From contig CM076957.1 in assembly GCA_039566865.1 (NCBI GenBank), forward strand, positions 10,859,896 to 10,923,895: a DNA stretch of 64,000 nucleotides. The letters run 5' to 3'. The translations under genes and the position numbers were made by a program. The notes beneath the pieces were generated by a model. It was not told the DNA's origin. It was given only the letters and a program-made list of their open reading frames with translations, and ran no database searches. The stretch comes from Aurelia coerulea (Eukaryota; Cnidaria; Scyphozoa; Semaeostomeae; Ulmaridae). Below, in pieces: positions 54,409-64,000 of the stretch (position 1 is the stretch's first letter; the number at the start of each line of letters is the position of its first letter).

Positions 54409-54500
54409 ATAAGCATCTTAAGATTCTTGTTTTCTCTGATTACTTCAGCAAGATGTTTGGCACCAGAAGGACCAATGCTGTTCAGATTCAAATTCAACAT
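54409..54500 (-). CDS. LRR protein, exon 4 of the in-window model
   Basis: 92 nt, preceded by TTTTTTGCAG and followed by GTAAGT. It encodes one full 28-residue repeat, LNLNLNSIGPSGAKHLAEVI and RENKNLKM, and ends with two bases (AT) completed by the G of exon 5. The repeat continues the register from exon 3 (...NAENLK, ML) and into exon 5 (LMLHGNKLGD). Confidence 0.9.
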
Positions 54501-55538
54501 CTGCAAAAAATTATCAAATAGACTAACAAAAACCAATTACATTTCTTAAAAGATCGTACCAAGAACAAGATAAAGGCATCCTTGCTCGGTATAAGAAAAA
54601 CGGCTAACATCGTTTTCAGCATTGCGAGTCACACTTTCTCTCTTGCTCAGTTCATGCAAGCTGCGATTTGCACTGGGCTAGTAAATATTCTGTGAAATTG
54701 TAGAAAAACACCTTTAGAACAATACCTCGGAGATTGACGTTAGTTGACGGAGATAAATGGCTAGCTCAATGGCTGCATATGCATGTCTAAAGTTAGCCTA
54801 TTGTATTTGATGATCTTGACATGTGCATGGAACAATACATGGTGCATGGTGCATGGGTTAGCTTGAGGAACAATAGTGTGCGTAGGCGATTTGGGTGAGT
54901 AAGAAAATAAACCCCTTTTGAATTGCTGCTGCTCCTTGGATATCAAGGCAATGGTATTGGCGAATATATCATTTAATGGTGGGCATGTTCAAATCCATTT
55001 TAAAATTCACCTTGCTGAAATCGGCCACTCAAATATGAAATCATGAGTTAAGTTCTCGAGAAAGACTCTTCAAGAAACTTTCAAAACGTACCTAAAATCG
55101 GGAATTCATTTTTAGCCTTCCAGCAATGGCTTTTATATGCTTACATGCTTACATGGATGTTATCCCATTGGGAGTATTAAAGTATCATCTTTGGAGGCAT
55201 AACAACGTTATTCCGAGAGATTTTATCCTCCCAAGAGTCCGGATAAAAAAAATGAGTGGGCCAAAGGAACTCCAAACTTGATTCAATTCATAAAAACTTT
55301 CTGAATTTAAGATTTTCAACACACCTATCTTGCACTAAGAACGACAAAAGATATACAAATTTGGTAAAAGGTAGTTCACTATCAGCCGTCTTTAAGGAAA
55401 AATTACATTTTGAAAAAAGAAAGTCTTCAACACAAGAATCTTATCCGCTTGAACCTTTCACTGCATCGTTTCCACGTATACTCGCATTCTTTTTGCAGAA
55501 ATGATTACTAATCACGATCAGTGTCGCAAAAGATTTAC

Positions 55539-55670
55539 CTTAAGATTTTCGGCATTTTTGACAGCCTCTTTGATCTTCTCAATACCGTCATCATTGATGG
55601 AAACATTTCTCAGAGAAAGACTGTCCATATTATCTGAATTCTTGATTACAACATTGGAAAGCTCGTCAAC
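55539..55670 (-). CDS. LRR protein, exon 3 of the in-window model
   Basis: 132 nt, phase 0 on both sides; acceptor TTTTTTGCAG, donor AAG/GTAAAT. 44 residues starting VDELSNVVIKNSDNMDS and then the first recognisable repeat, LSLRNVSINDDGIEKIKEAV KNAENLK. Pairs in phase with exon 2 (phase 0 donor) and exon 4. Confidence 0.88.
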
Positions 55671-56632
55671 CTGCAAAAAAATGCTTTCAAAATTGATATT
55701 CCGAAGCATGTGCTATTTGCTTAGCTTCTATCAAAAAGTCTCTACAAAAGGATTGGTCATCATACATGTACAAAGTACGCTGAACCGAGTTTACTGCCGA
55801 CGTCTAAAATGTCCCTCAACACAATGAATTTACTGGTCGTATCAACTCGAAAGAAAAGAGCTGCTCCATTCTTGCAGAAGGAAACAACTTTTAACCTTGA
55901 TTTTAAGTCTATAAGTCTTGATTTTAAATATGTCGCTCTTCCTAAATAAAACTCTGCATCCATATTGAATTTGTGAAAGATAACAAGAATTTCTTACCTA
56001 CCACCAAGTAAAGAGTCCTTGAAAATGTAGAAATAGTCCATAAATTCAAGTAGCTAATAAAATGAGATCGTTTCATTGGAAATTTTATAAGATGAATTGG
56101 TTACTGAAATAACTGCAAGAAGAAATGATCTTATAATTTAGTGGAAGTAAATTGCTAGCTTTTGAGCAGATAACGATGACGATGGCGATGATGATGATTA
56201 TGATGATAACCATCATGAGGTTCCTTTCATGCCTTTGTCTTTGTGCCTTTGAGGGTCAAAATTTACTTTAGAGACAATTAATTTTGTTAGCAATGGCATG
56301 ACGTTGAGCCATGGCTTGAAATTGCAGGAAAACGTTTATCAATGACATGAACGTAAAGTAGCACCAGCCAGCAGCACTGATGAAGCTACCACAATATTTG
56401 ATATTTATTGGAAACTGCAGGATATGGCTTTTGGTTAACATTGCGTTTTTTTTCAGCTATAACTTTACCATATTTTCCTTTGCACGTAGAATATCAATCA
56501 GTTGCAAACTATTTTGGTTCAAGACACATAATCACACAGAATGAAGCTCTATGGTCAGTGACCTACACAATTTTGGCACTTGTTCAAATAATATTTGGTT
56601 TTTATTATCCGCAAGAAACATGGAAAACCTAC
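55671..56632 (-). other. Intron 2 of the LRR gene
   Basis: 962 bp between good donor and acceptor sites. It includes a GATGACGATGG-type trinucleotide patch near 56,170-56,205. No other coding signal. Confidence 0.6.
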
Positions 56633-56829
56633 CTGTGCAGAAGATAAAGCAACGCTGTTCAATTCAACATCAGAAGTACTTTCAATCAATGGAGCTACCG
56701 GTCCATCATGCTTTACACCTGGTTCAACATCGAACGATCCTTCTGGTTCACCAGAACCTTTGCCATTGGCTAACTTGTCCGGATCGTTTCCTGCATCAAG
56801 CTCTTCTGCTTCTGTGTCCGACTTCATAT
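56633..56829 (-). CDS. LRR protein, exon 2 of the in-window model
   Basis: 197 nt. The acceptor GATTTAG is weak in pyrimidines; the donor CAG/GTAGGT is strong. The two leading bases complete the codon begun in exon 1 (GAT). It encodes an acidic, low-complexity segment, MKSDTEAEELDAGNDPDKLA through VELNSVALSSAQ, similar in character to exon 1 and probably disordered. Confidence 0.75.
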
Positions 56830-57124
56830 CTAAATCAGCATTTGTTATTTCTAATGAATGAACGAAGGTCTTTATCAATAAGGAGCTAAACAGAGCAACG
56901 GAAACGGAGCATCTATCATTAAGCGAACCACAAGAAAGCAAACCATGGCCTTGCAAGAGCCAATCAAATTAGTAGCACTGTCATCATGTGATCGATTGGT
57001 TTTACAAGAAATATTTCGCAGTCCAAAGTAGACATGTAAAGGCCCGTGTCTAGTCAATGGAATTTTTCAGCGGCGGGAATTCTATCATAAAATAGATAAA
57101 ATAAAGCGAAAATTTTAATTTTCT

Positions 57125-57341
57125 ACCGGGTGTCCCAAAATGATGTATTATCGTTTGATTGCTTATATGTCCATGACCGATGAACCGACTTTCAAAAACT
57201 GGTAAAACCACAACCAGCATCTTAAAATAAAATCTAACCTTTAGGCAATCAAATAAAACAAAGTGTTTGAAAATCTGTTCATTGGTTATAGAGATGTAAG
57301 CAATCAAACAATAATGCATCCTTTTTTATACAACCGGTATC
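57125..57341. mobile_element. Small TA-flanked MITE (CCGGGTGTCCC end)
   Basis: TA/CCGGGTGTCCCAAAATGATG at the left. ATTATCGTTTGATTGCTTA pairs with TAAGCAATCAAACAATAAT near 57,297-57,315, and the right end is ACAACCGG/TA. The right terminus has diverged. Confidence 0.55.
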
Positions 57342-57685
57342 TTAACAGAACTTTTCATCCTCATTTCAATGGTGCAATCGGTTTTTTCATCAACCTTTTA
57401 ATTTCGGAGATATGAAGCTCCAAAAGCGCGAAATTTGTGTCAAAAAGTGGTCCAACCAGAACACGGTTAGACCGTTGCGTACCAGACCCCTGTGACGTTA
57501 TAGGTCGTCGAAGCTTTCTAACGGGTCGTATTATTATCATTATTATTATTGTTATTATTAATTTCTTTACAGAAGGCGTTTAAAAGTAGCTAAATTACAG
57601 CTAACTGATGCCTGCCTACTGAAACAAAATAAAATTATCATCAAAATTAGTTTAACAGTGAATGATATATACAGATGATACAGAT

Positions 57686-58352
57686 AATTTTTTCATTTCA
57701 TTTTTTTTTCATTTTAAAATTATTTATGCACGGTAGCCCCGTCAGTCAGTATGACTGATTTTCAGGGGGCCGTGCCAAAAACTTTACAAATTAAAAAATC
57801 TACTAAAATTAATAATGGGAAAAGGAAACTAATTACAATCATAAATAATTTATCTACAACTATTTACAATAAATTTAAAACCGACCCTTGATCTTGTTCT
57901 TAAAAGAAGATAAAGAGGGAGCTTGCTTGGCCTCGCGGCTGAGATCATTCCAGATTTTTGCTCCACGAAATGCGAACGCTTTCTGTCCATTACTAGTTTT
58001 CATGAATGGCACTAGCAAGTCAGTTTCGGCATTTCTAAGGTTGATAATATTGCGATCAGAATTTCTAACAAATAAATGCGAGAGATAATCAGGCGCGAGA
58101 CTATTAACAGATTTATATACAGTTGTTGCAGTCTCACTTCTGATCATATCCCTCACAGTTGGCCATTTTAACTCTGTAATCAAAGCTTCGGCAGGAGCAT
58201 CGTAGCTGCTATTTGTAATAATTCTAGCGGCACGATTCTGCAATTTTTGAAGCTTAACCAGTCGGAACTCAGCACAGCTCCCCCACACAGAACAGCAGTA
58301 CCGAAAATGTGGCTCTACAATACCTCTATATAATTTGCAAAGTACAGTTTTA
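57686..58352 (-). pseudogene. CR1/L2-like LINE, 5'-truncated, with 17-bp target duplication
   Basis: The minus frame reads LQKLQNRAARIITNSSYDA, LAPDYLSHLFVRNSDRNI, NLRNAETDLLVPFMKTSNGQ and FRGAKIWNDLSREAKQAPSL, then a stop near 57,875. This is the same family as element B. The 3' UTR has the conserved hairpin (57,728-57,776). ATACAGATGATACAGAT flanks both sides (57,669-57,685 and 58,353-58,369), a typical target-primed insertion. Confidence 0.85.
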
Positions 58353-58669
58353 ATACAGATGATACAGATGCTACAGATGATACACTAAAATTTGTTAAAA
58401 TTTATGACTAGAAACTTGATGTAGAGCGGTTGGACGACAAAAACACCAAGACACGCTCCAACACACCGAGGCCCCCCGACCCGTGTCCCCATCAGAGTGT
58501 GATTTCGAATGAACATTCCGATGAGGAAACATGTACGAAAGGCCCCAGCGCACCAAAACACATCCCAGCACTCCCCGCAGTCCAACCTCTCCACATCAAG
58601 TTTATGATACATTATATACATATGATGCATATTTACAGGCGAGTTTTTGATAATATACAAAACAAGATC

Positions 58670-58875
58670 AATTCAAGAACCCAACCTGTGCTACGAAAGT
58701 TTTGCATAATCGGCGATTGCATTCATCGCCCTTCCACTCCTGTATGCGTTTTCTAAAGATGGAAATATTCAATGACTGTTTGGTATCATTTGAGAGTCCA
58801 TGCCACAGTTTACATCCCAGGAAAGCAATGCTTTCTATCCCAAACCGTATGCAGTGTGAGTCCATCTTCAAGTGG
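58670..58875 (-). pseudogene. Non-LTR C-terminal fragment of the element C family
   Basis: The minus frame reads HLKMDSHCIRFGIESIAFLG, KLWHGLSNDTKQSLNISIFR and ends in the cysteine-containing NRRLCKTFVAQVGFLN, matching the end of the element at 27,503 (CKLCKVYIQQVGFL). Truncated at both sides. Confidence 0.65.
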
Positions 58876-59031
58876 GAGGGAAAGGGAGACGCACTGCAAA
58901 AGAAAGGAATGCGCATGGAACGCATGCGCTACGCAAAACGCAAAAATTGCTTTTGAGTCAGTCATGCAGATATGGTTACCATGCAGAAATACATATTACA
59001 CCGGCATGGGCTAATCTGTGATTTTTTCTCG

Positions 59032-59840
59032 CCCCGTTTACACGATGCTGGCATGATATCATGTCACTTTGGTAAGACAATGTGGCTGTGACGTTACATG
59101 ATGGTTTTATTGTGCGCTTGCGCGTTGATTTTCAAAAAGGTGCCAAACCACATACATGGTAAACAAAAACCAAATCACAATATGAAATTGAACTCAAAGC
59201 AAAATACTCAAAGCGAGGAACAAACGATCACAAGCTAACATCGAAAAAAACTAGCGAAGAAGGATACGAAGAAACAAGAGAGAAATAATGCCACCTTAGA
59301 AAAAGATTAAGACCAATGAAGGCAAAAATATGGCTGCTCTCCGTTCACGTGGCCCGGAGGAGGTACACGATTTATGGATGGACAGGGGTCTGCCGCCCGG
59401 TTTTCCCTCTTCTTATTACGGAAAGCTGGCCTTGGTACCCACTTTAATGATGAATTTTAACCATTTTAAACTATTTTTGCGAATTTTAGTGAAACCCCAC
59501 CCAAGTTTGTGGAAAATCTGCCGAAAAAAGGACCCCTATTTCGAGAATTTTGGGCCCAAAAACCCACCGATATGGGCGGCACATACCCGTACCCTGAACA
59601 TGTTATGTACCTCCCCCGGGTCACGTGGACTGGTGATCGTCACTACGAGCTAGGCAAGGAAGGACGAGGTTTGACTGGCAATCAGTGAAAACAAAGTACG
59701 ATGTTGCTCGTGGTTTACAAATACGCTGTTGGTGCGCTTTCTCGCCTGAAAATACCCTCGCTTGGAATATTGTTTGGCCTTGAGGTGAAAGCAAAATGAA
59801 ATCATGTCGCCGGCATGGTACCGACATCGTGTAAACGGGG
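59032..59840. mobile_element. TIR element with 16-bp ends and nested ACCC-phrase element
   Basis: CCCCGTTTACACGATG is perfectly inverted at the right end (CATCGTGTAAACGGGG). TCG occurs on both sides and could be a 3-bp duplication. ATCATGTC blocks near both ends also pair. No transposase. An ACCC-phrase element lies inside. Confidence 0.65.
59347..59635. mobile_element. ACCC-phrase TIR element, copy 6
   Basis: Left end GGAGGAGGTACACGATTTATG with CAGGGGTCTGCCGCCCGG; right end ATGGGCGGCACATACCCGTA ending GTACCTCCCCCGGG. Internal phrases are ACCCACTTTAATGATG, ACCCAAGTTTGTGG, ACCCCTATTTCGAG and ACCCACCGATATGG. Same layout as copies 1 and 4. Confidence 0.6.
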
Positions 59841-60388
59841 TCGGACTTAGCATGCTAAACTCGTCGTCTGGTGTGCGTGAAAAAGAAGAAGGACAGATTC
59901 CGACCTTACGTTGATTAGGCCTGCCCAGGCACCTAAACACAGCACAGAAGCAAAATGGGAAGCAGAAAACTCTCAAATCAAAGGAAAATTGAAACAACCT
60001 ATATCAATGATGATCCCTGCAATAAATCCAGCTCCAATCCTTCCGGTAACCATTTTTGCAACAAAATATCTTATTATCATGTTTTTAGAGAACAAGAGTT
60101 GGTCTCGGTATCTAGGTAGATACACAACAATTTCACGGTGCACACAAAAACAAACATTTTAGCTGAACGTTATCCTTAGTTAGATTTAGAGAGCTGTCAG
60201 AAAAAAGGGTTTCCTTGATTTCTTAATTCCTTTGATCTCAAAATTCCCTCGATCTCTCCATGAAGATGAAGTTTTAAATGATTATTTTATTCAACAGTGT
60301 ACAACTATTGACATTGGAAGTGAAATTCCACAATCCATCGGTCTATATCAATAACCTAACCGAAGATCTGAAATGCAACGTAAAACTA

Positions 60389-60940
60389 CAGGGTTCCCAA
60401 AAAAATGGTGCTCCGTTTGTATGAAGATTGCGACAAAAAGGCAAAAGATTCTCGCCAAACTTTTGCATGACGGTCTGAGTTTTCACATGTGAGGGTAGTC
60501 TTAAAAGAAACTGAAAGAAGTGAAGAGATCAATGATAGAGAAAAAAAGAAAGCAAAAGGAAATAACCAAAAATAACTACAACAAGAGACCAGTACAGAAC
60601 AACCCGGTTCCCCAATTATGGGTGTGCCTACTGCTCTGCGGTGGAGCGGGTACCGTGGAATCTAGAATCTGAATCAGGGGATTATTTTGTGGAGAAAAGT
60701 GATTTTGGAAAGGGTAAGTAAGGCAGTAAGGAAAATGGCCGACTGCTGGTTTCAGACATCAGCCAAATTTGATCTTCTGAAGGTCGTAGCTCCATCATTT
60801 TTCAACGGATTTTTACGGGGATGGTCCCAAACTTTAATTGAACATCAGAAGAGCACCATTATGCAAAAGTTTGGCGAGAATCTTTTGCCGTTTTGTCGAA
60901 ATCTTCAGACAAACGGGGCACAATTTTTTGGGACACCCTG
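60389..60940. mobile_element. Tc1/mariner-type MITE, second copy, itself interrupted
   Basis: Ends CAGGGTTCCCAA and TTGGGACACCCTG with TA on both sides. It shares GATTGCGACAAAAAGGCAAA and TTTTTCAACGGATTTTTACG with the MITE at 33,808. The left arm is cut short near 60,470 and a LINE 3' end (60,525-60,707) lies in it. Confidence 0.85.
60525..60707 (+). repeat. LINE 3' end nested in the MITE
   Basis: AGTGAAGAGATCAATGATAG through GGTACCGTGGAATCTAGAAT to GGAAAGGGTAA matches 63,785-63,987, the 3' UTR of the element at the right edge of the window, at high identity. Confidence 0.8.
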
Positions 60941-61494
60941 TATTTGCTGATGACACATCCATTTTCACTGTCATCCATGATCCAGATGCAGCAGCTCTTG
61001 ATATGAACCACGATTTGAATTTATTCAAAATTTGGTCACACAAATGGCGAATGTCCTTCAGTTTAGATGTTAGGATCAAGAAATGCAGATTATGAACGGA
61101 ATGGAATGGAAAGCAACCTTCGTTGATAAAGCAATAGCAAAAAAACTTGACTAGGAACAAATGTTTGAGCAAATGGTGCAGTGTTGATTGAGCTTACTTT
61201 TACTCTATCCATGAAACAAAAAAACAAACAGCAATGGCATTGTGTGACTTATCTCCTCATCACGTTTAATACAGTTTTCAAAATAAATGTCCGTTCGTGT
61301 TCTTTGTATAATGCTGCATCTGAAGTACCAAGCAGCTAGAAGCACATCGGTTTTGTTCATAACTAAGTGAAGAAAACACTGTAAGGGGTATGAAGAACGC
61401 CTAGACAGACAGAGGCCACATTCTGAAAGACTTCTCGCAAAGGTTTTAGCTAACAATCTATCATCAAATGAAGATATTAGAACGCAGTTAGATC

Positions 61495-61579
61495 TAGCCT
61501 GCGTGCAGACTCGGGGGGCCCAGGCAAAAAAATGAAAGGAAGGCCCTTCCTCTGCTTAACTTAGTCTGCACGCAGGCTA
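61495..61579. mobile_element. 85-bp micro-element with 9-bp target duplication
   Basis: TAGCCTGCGTGCAGACT and AGTCTGCACGCAGGCTA are perfect 17-bp inverted ends. AGTTAGATC is duplicated exactly at 61,486-61,494 and 61,580-61,588. GGGGGGCCC and AGGCCCTTCC lie in the centre. A 9-bp duplication is typical of Mutator-like elements; the superfamily is uncertain. Confidence 0.85.
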
Positions 61580-61682
61580 AGTTAGATCCTAACGCTATCT
61601 AAACACTAATTTTATCTCTCGGCTGGCAAAATCTTTTCCTTTTCTGTTGCACAGACATTCATATTATTCAAAAATGAATTAC

Positions 61683-62868
61683 CTGGATCAGAAACCAATG
61701 TCAGTGAATGCTCATTTTCCTCTTCGTCGTTCTTGCCAGTTCCATCCGCAGAGTTCTCCTGTGTTTCTTCATCTCCACTTTTTTTATCCCCCTCCATTTC
61801 TTCCTGTACATTTTCAGCTTCAGCATCTGCTTTCGCCTCAGCATCCAATTCTATGGTAGCCGCAGTGTCAGTCTTCTCGTCATCATTAGCATGTTTGTTT
61901 AAATCAACATCATTATTAGCCATATCCCCTTCTCCCGCTGCAGTATCAGCCTTTAACTCTTTAGCCTCAGACTTTTCACCGAATTGCTCATGATTGGCCA
62001 ACTCTTCTCCTTCAGGCACTTTACCAGCCTCTTCGTAGATATTCTCGTTCTGTTCTCTTGATTCGTCACTATTAGTTACTTCCTCCTCCTGGCTATTATC
62101 CGCATTTTTATTTCCTTCTACTTCTATAATACCTCCGTCCTTCGGTTCTTCTACATTCATCTCCTCCTCTTTGTGTTCAGCTTTTCGAGTATATCCTTTA
62201 TCTGCGACGCCTTCGTCAAAATCGATTTCTCCCGCCCTTCTATTACTTTCCTTGCTATTGTCCAGATCATGTTCTTCTGCGGCTGCATCATTTTCCCCAT
62301 CCTTTCTCGGATCAACCCTATCACCGTCTTCCTCCTGCACAGAAACAGAAATTGCATCCGTAGCATCATCAGGTTCCACTTGCACTTGGTCTCCAGGAAC
62401 TATTTCGTCTCCTTGTTTTTCTTCTGTTTCTTCTGGTGCATCATGCCTCGAATCTTCCTTTCTGTCTTCATGTATATGGCCTTCTTCTTGATCCCTTGCT
62501 TTCTCGTCTGTTTTCTCTTTCGTCGCGTCGTCTTCGTTTGTCATTTCGTCCTTCGCAACTTCAACTTCAGTCTCCGATTCCTTGTCTTCGTGTCCCTCGA
62601 TACTGCTAGCCCCTTCATGGTTCGTATGGTCAGCCTCAACTTCAGGCGGCTCTGTTTCTTCTTCTTGAGCATCTCCAGTTTTATCTTCCTTTTCTATGCA
62701 TAAATTATCAGATTGATCCTCTCCCAGCTGCTGTCCTTTGCCACTGTCATCAACTTTACTGATTTCATCTGCACCGCCATTTTCCCTTTCTTTCTCTCCT
62801 TTTTTGTGAGAAAGTGCTTCATCTTCTTTGGGAGGTTGCTCATTAGGGGAGCTGCTGTGTTCCACTTC
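61683..62868 (-). CDS. LRR protein, exon 1 of the in-window model: acidic region
   Basis: 1,186 nt; acceptor TTCTTTTTGTAG at 62,869, donor CAG/GTAATT at 61,681. It encodes 395 residues starting EVEHSSSPNEQPPKED, very rich in Glu, Asp, Asn, Ala, Ser and Lys, with no hydrophobic segment and few aromatics, so it is probably disordered. It is open over its whole length in this frame only by virtue of composition and ends in phase 1, which exon 2 matches. The true start codon is upstream, because an acceptor precedes the exon. Five-exon total: 2,103 nt, 700 residues plus stop. No known family has this acidic region in front of RI-type repeats that I can name with confidence. Confidence 0.75.
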
Positions 62869-63239
62869 CTACAAAAAGAACGGCAATGACTATCTAATGC
62901 CACTAAAACGAAAGGCGTCGATAAATGCTTAGAGCTTGTAAACTACAACTGTACGTTTGGGGGGCATTAGGGATTTATCTATAGTTTGGTAATAAGGGGA
63001 TGAACAGACTGGTCACTTGAACATGATTTAATAAAGCTTGAAAAAAATTAAAAGACCATCACTACTTTTTTACTAAAGGGTATATCGGAAACATGGGCAA
63101 CTGTCAAATGCCTCGGTAATGGCAATTTAAACACCATAAACACATGCAATAACTTTTAAAATCTTTATGAGTTGATTTGATATCTGACATTCTCTGAAAT
63201 TGAAACTGGCACTGGTGCATGCAACTTGGACTTCTGGAA
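62869..63239. other. Upstream intron sequence
   Basis: No further exon of the LRR gene recognised; nothing else seen. Confidence 0.35.
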
Positions 63240-64000
63240 CAGGCAATGACGTCATGTAAAAGTAGATTCTTGAGAGAAATAGTAGAAGAGCAAATAACAA
63301 GAACGTGGAAAGGATGTTGGATGATTCAAAAACAGCAGATATGTAACAAATATGGGTTAAACGTTTTGGAAATAAAGAAGATGAGTAAAGCTCAGTTAAA
63401 AACAGATATAAAAAGGAAAATAAAATCAGCCATTGAAAAAGAACTGCAAGAACAAAGAAACAAAACAAAAATGAGGTTCTGTGCAGAGTTTGGACAAAAA
63501 AGGTAACTCTCATCACTGAATCACAAAGACGCGATATTGATGCTAAAAACTCGTCTAAATAAGCTAGAACTAAAAGGAAACTTCAAAAACAAGTATACAG
63601 AGGACTTAAAATTTGAACTATGCAATGAAGCAGATGATGACACTGAGCATGTTTTTCAATGCTAATACACATGAAAAGGATAATTAAGAATAAAGACATC
63701 AAAATCGATGGAAAAGAAGAACAAGTCGTGTAGTATGTAAAGAGAGCCATGGATGTAAAGTTAAAACTTAACAGAAACTGCAAGAAGTGAAGAGATCAAT
63801 GATAGAGAAAAAAAAAAGAAAACAAAAGGAAATAACCAAAAATAACTACAACAAGAGACCAGTACAGAACAACCCTACACCCCAATTATGGGTGTGCCCA
63901 CGGCTCTGCGGTGGAGCGGGTACCGTGGAATCTAGAATCTGAATCAGAGGATTATTTTGTGGAGAAAAGTGACTATGGAAAGGGTAACGATGATCTGTGC
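63240..64000 (+). pseudogene. Non-LTR retrotransposon C-terminal region and 3' UTR, cut by the window edge
   Basis: Frames read LREIVEEQITRTWKGCWMIQ, KKMSKAQLKTDIKRKIKSAI, then after a frameshift near 63,505 ILMLKTRLNKLELKGNF, KYTEDLKFELCNEADDDTEH and VFQC. The CN..DDTEHVFQC block is the cysteine/histidine knuckle found at the C-terminus of several LINE groups. The following UTR (from 63,785) recurs as the nested insert at 60,525-60,707. The RT itself is not present to the left. Confidence 0.65.

Larger units (their letters stand above)
60341..61080 (+). pseudogene. Non-LTR RT fragment of the element D family, split in its catalytic box
   Basis: The left part reads VYINNLTEDLKCNVKL and the right part FADDTSIFTVIHDPDAA, LDMNHDLNLFKIWSHKWRMS. 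The mariner-type MITE at 60,389-60,940 separates them; removing it and one TA gives ...AAACTATTTGCTGATGAC, restoring KLFADD exactly. Only the palm region remains. Confidence 0.85.
56830..61682 (-). other. Intron 1 of the LRR gene, 4.85 kb
   Basis: Bounded by the donor CAG/GTAATT at 61,683 and the acceptor at 56,830. It holds a MITE, two LINE fragments, the element at 59,032, a nested RT/MITE/LINE set at 60.3-61.1 kb and an 85-bp micro-element. Confidence 0.65.

Noticed and set aside
61647..62703. Plus-strand frames opposite the acidic exon
   Set aside because: They are antisense shadows of the Glu/Asp-rich exon (reading Ser/Phe/Leu-rich); the minus strand has the splice sites and phase agreement.

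Overview
The window is a piece of animal nuclear DNA, AT-rich and packed with transposable elements. It carries spliced exons with GT..AG borders, CR1/L2-type, RTE-type and other non-LTR retrotransposons, a Penelope-like element, a Ty3/Gypsy remnant, hAT-, Tc1/mariner- and TTAA-type DNA elements, foldback elements and long microsatellites. Nothing looks bacterial: there are no operons, no ribosome binding sites and no CRISPR array. The element mix, including short elements that begin TAGCCTGCG, resembles that of marine invertebrates, perhaps an anthozoan cnidarian. That placement is inference only, because no taxon-specific gene is present.

The one host gene I can support lies on the minus strand. 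Five exons (62868-61683, 56829-56633, 55670-55539, 54500-54409, 37855-37360) have matching phases and total 2103 nt, exactly 701 codons including the stop. The product has a long acidic, glutamate-rich, probably disordered region followed by about eight 28-residue leucine-rich repeats of the ribonuclease-inhibitor type. The 28-residue spacing runs unbroken across a 16.55 kb intron. The 5' end of the gene lies beyond the right edge of the window.

Layout. 1-7.4 kb: TIR elements and TTAA elements around two opposed CR1/L2-like elements, one with an intact 957-aa endonuclease/reverse transcriptase ORF. 7.4-21.8 kb: mostly non-coding, with Tc1/mariner-type MITEs, foldbacks, retrotransposon scraps and dispersed repeats. 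22-27 kb: a broken Penelope-like element split by a hAT element. 27.2-32.7 kb: one minus-strand non-LTR element cut into three pieces by two plus-strand non-LTR insertions. 32.8-37.3 kb: MITEs. 37.4-62.9 kb: the LRR gene. Its introns hold GGAAT-type arrays, foldbacks, perfect hairpins, an RTE element with a (GAT)n tail, a triplicated Gypsy-tail/microsatellite array, a Gypsy pol remnant, a CR1-like element carrying a nested foldback, and further MITEs. 63.2-64.0 kb: the 3' part of another non-LTR element.

Most elements are dead, but their insertions can be undone on paper. In four places, removing an insertion plus one target-site copy rejoins a reverse-transcriptase reading frame exactly: hAT in the Penelope-like element, two LINEs in one LINE, and a mariner MITE in a catalytic FADD box. 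The least familiar object is a family of TIR elements, six copies here, whose interiors are strings of ACCC-initial phrases that differ between copies.
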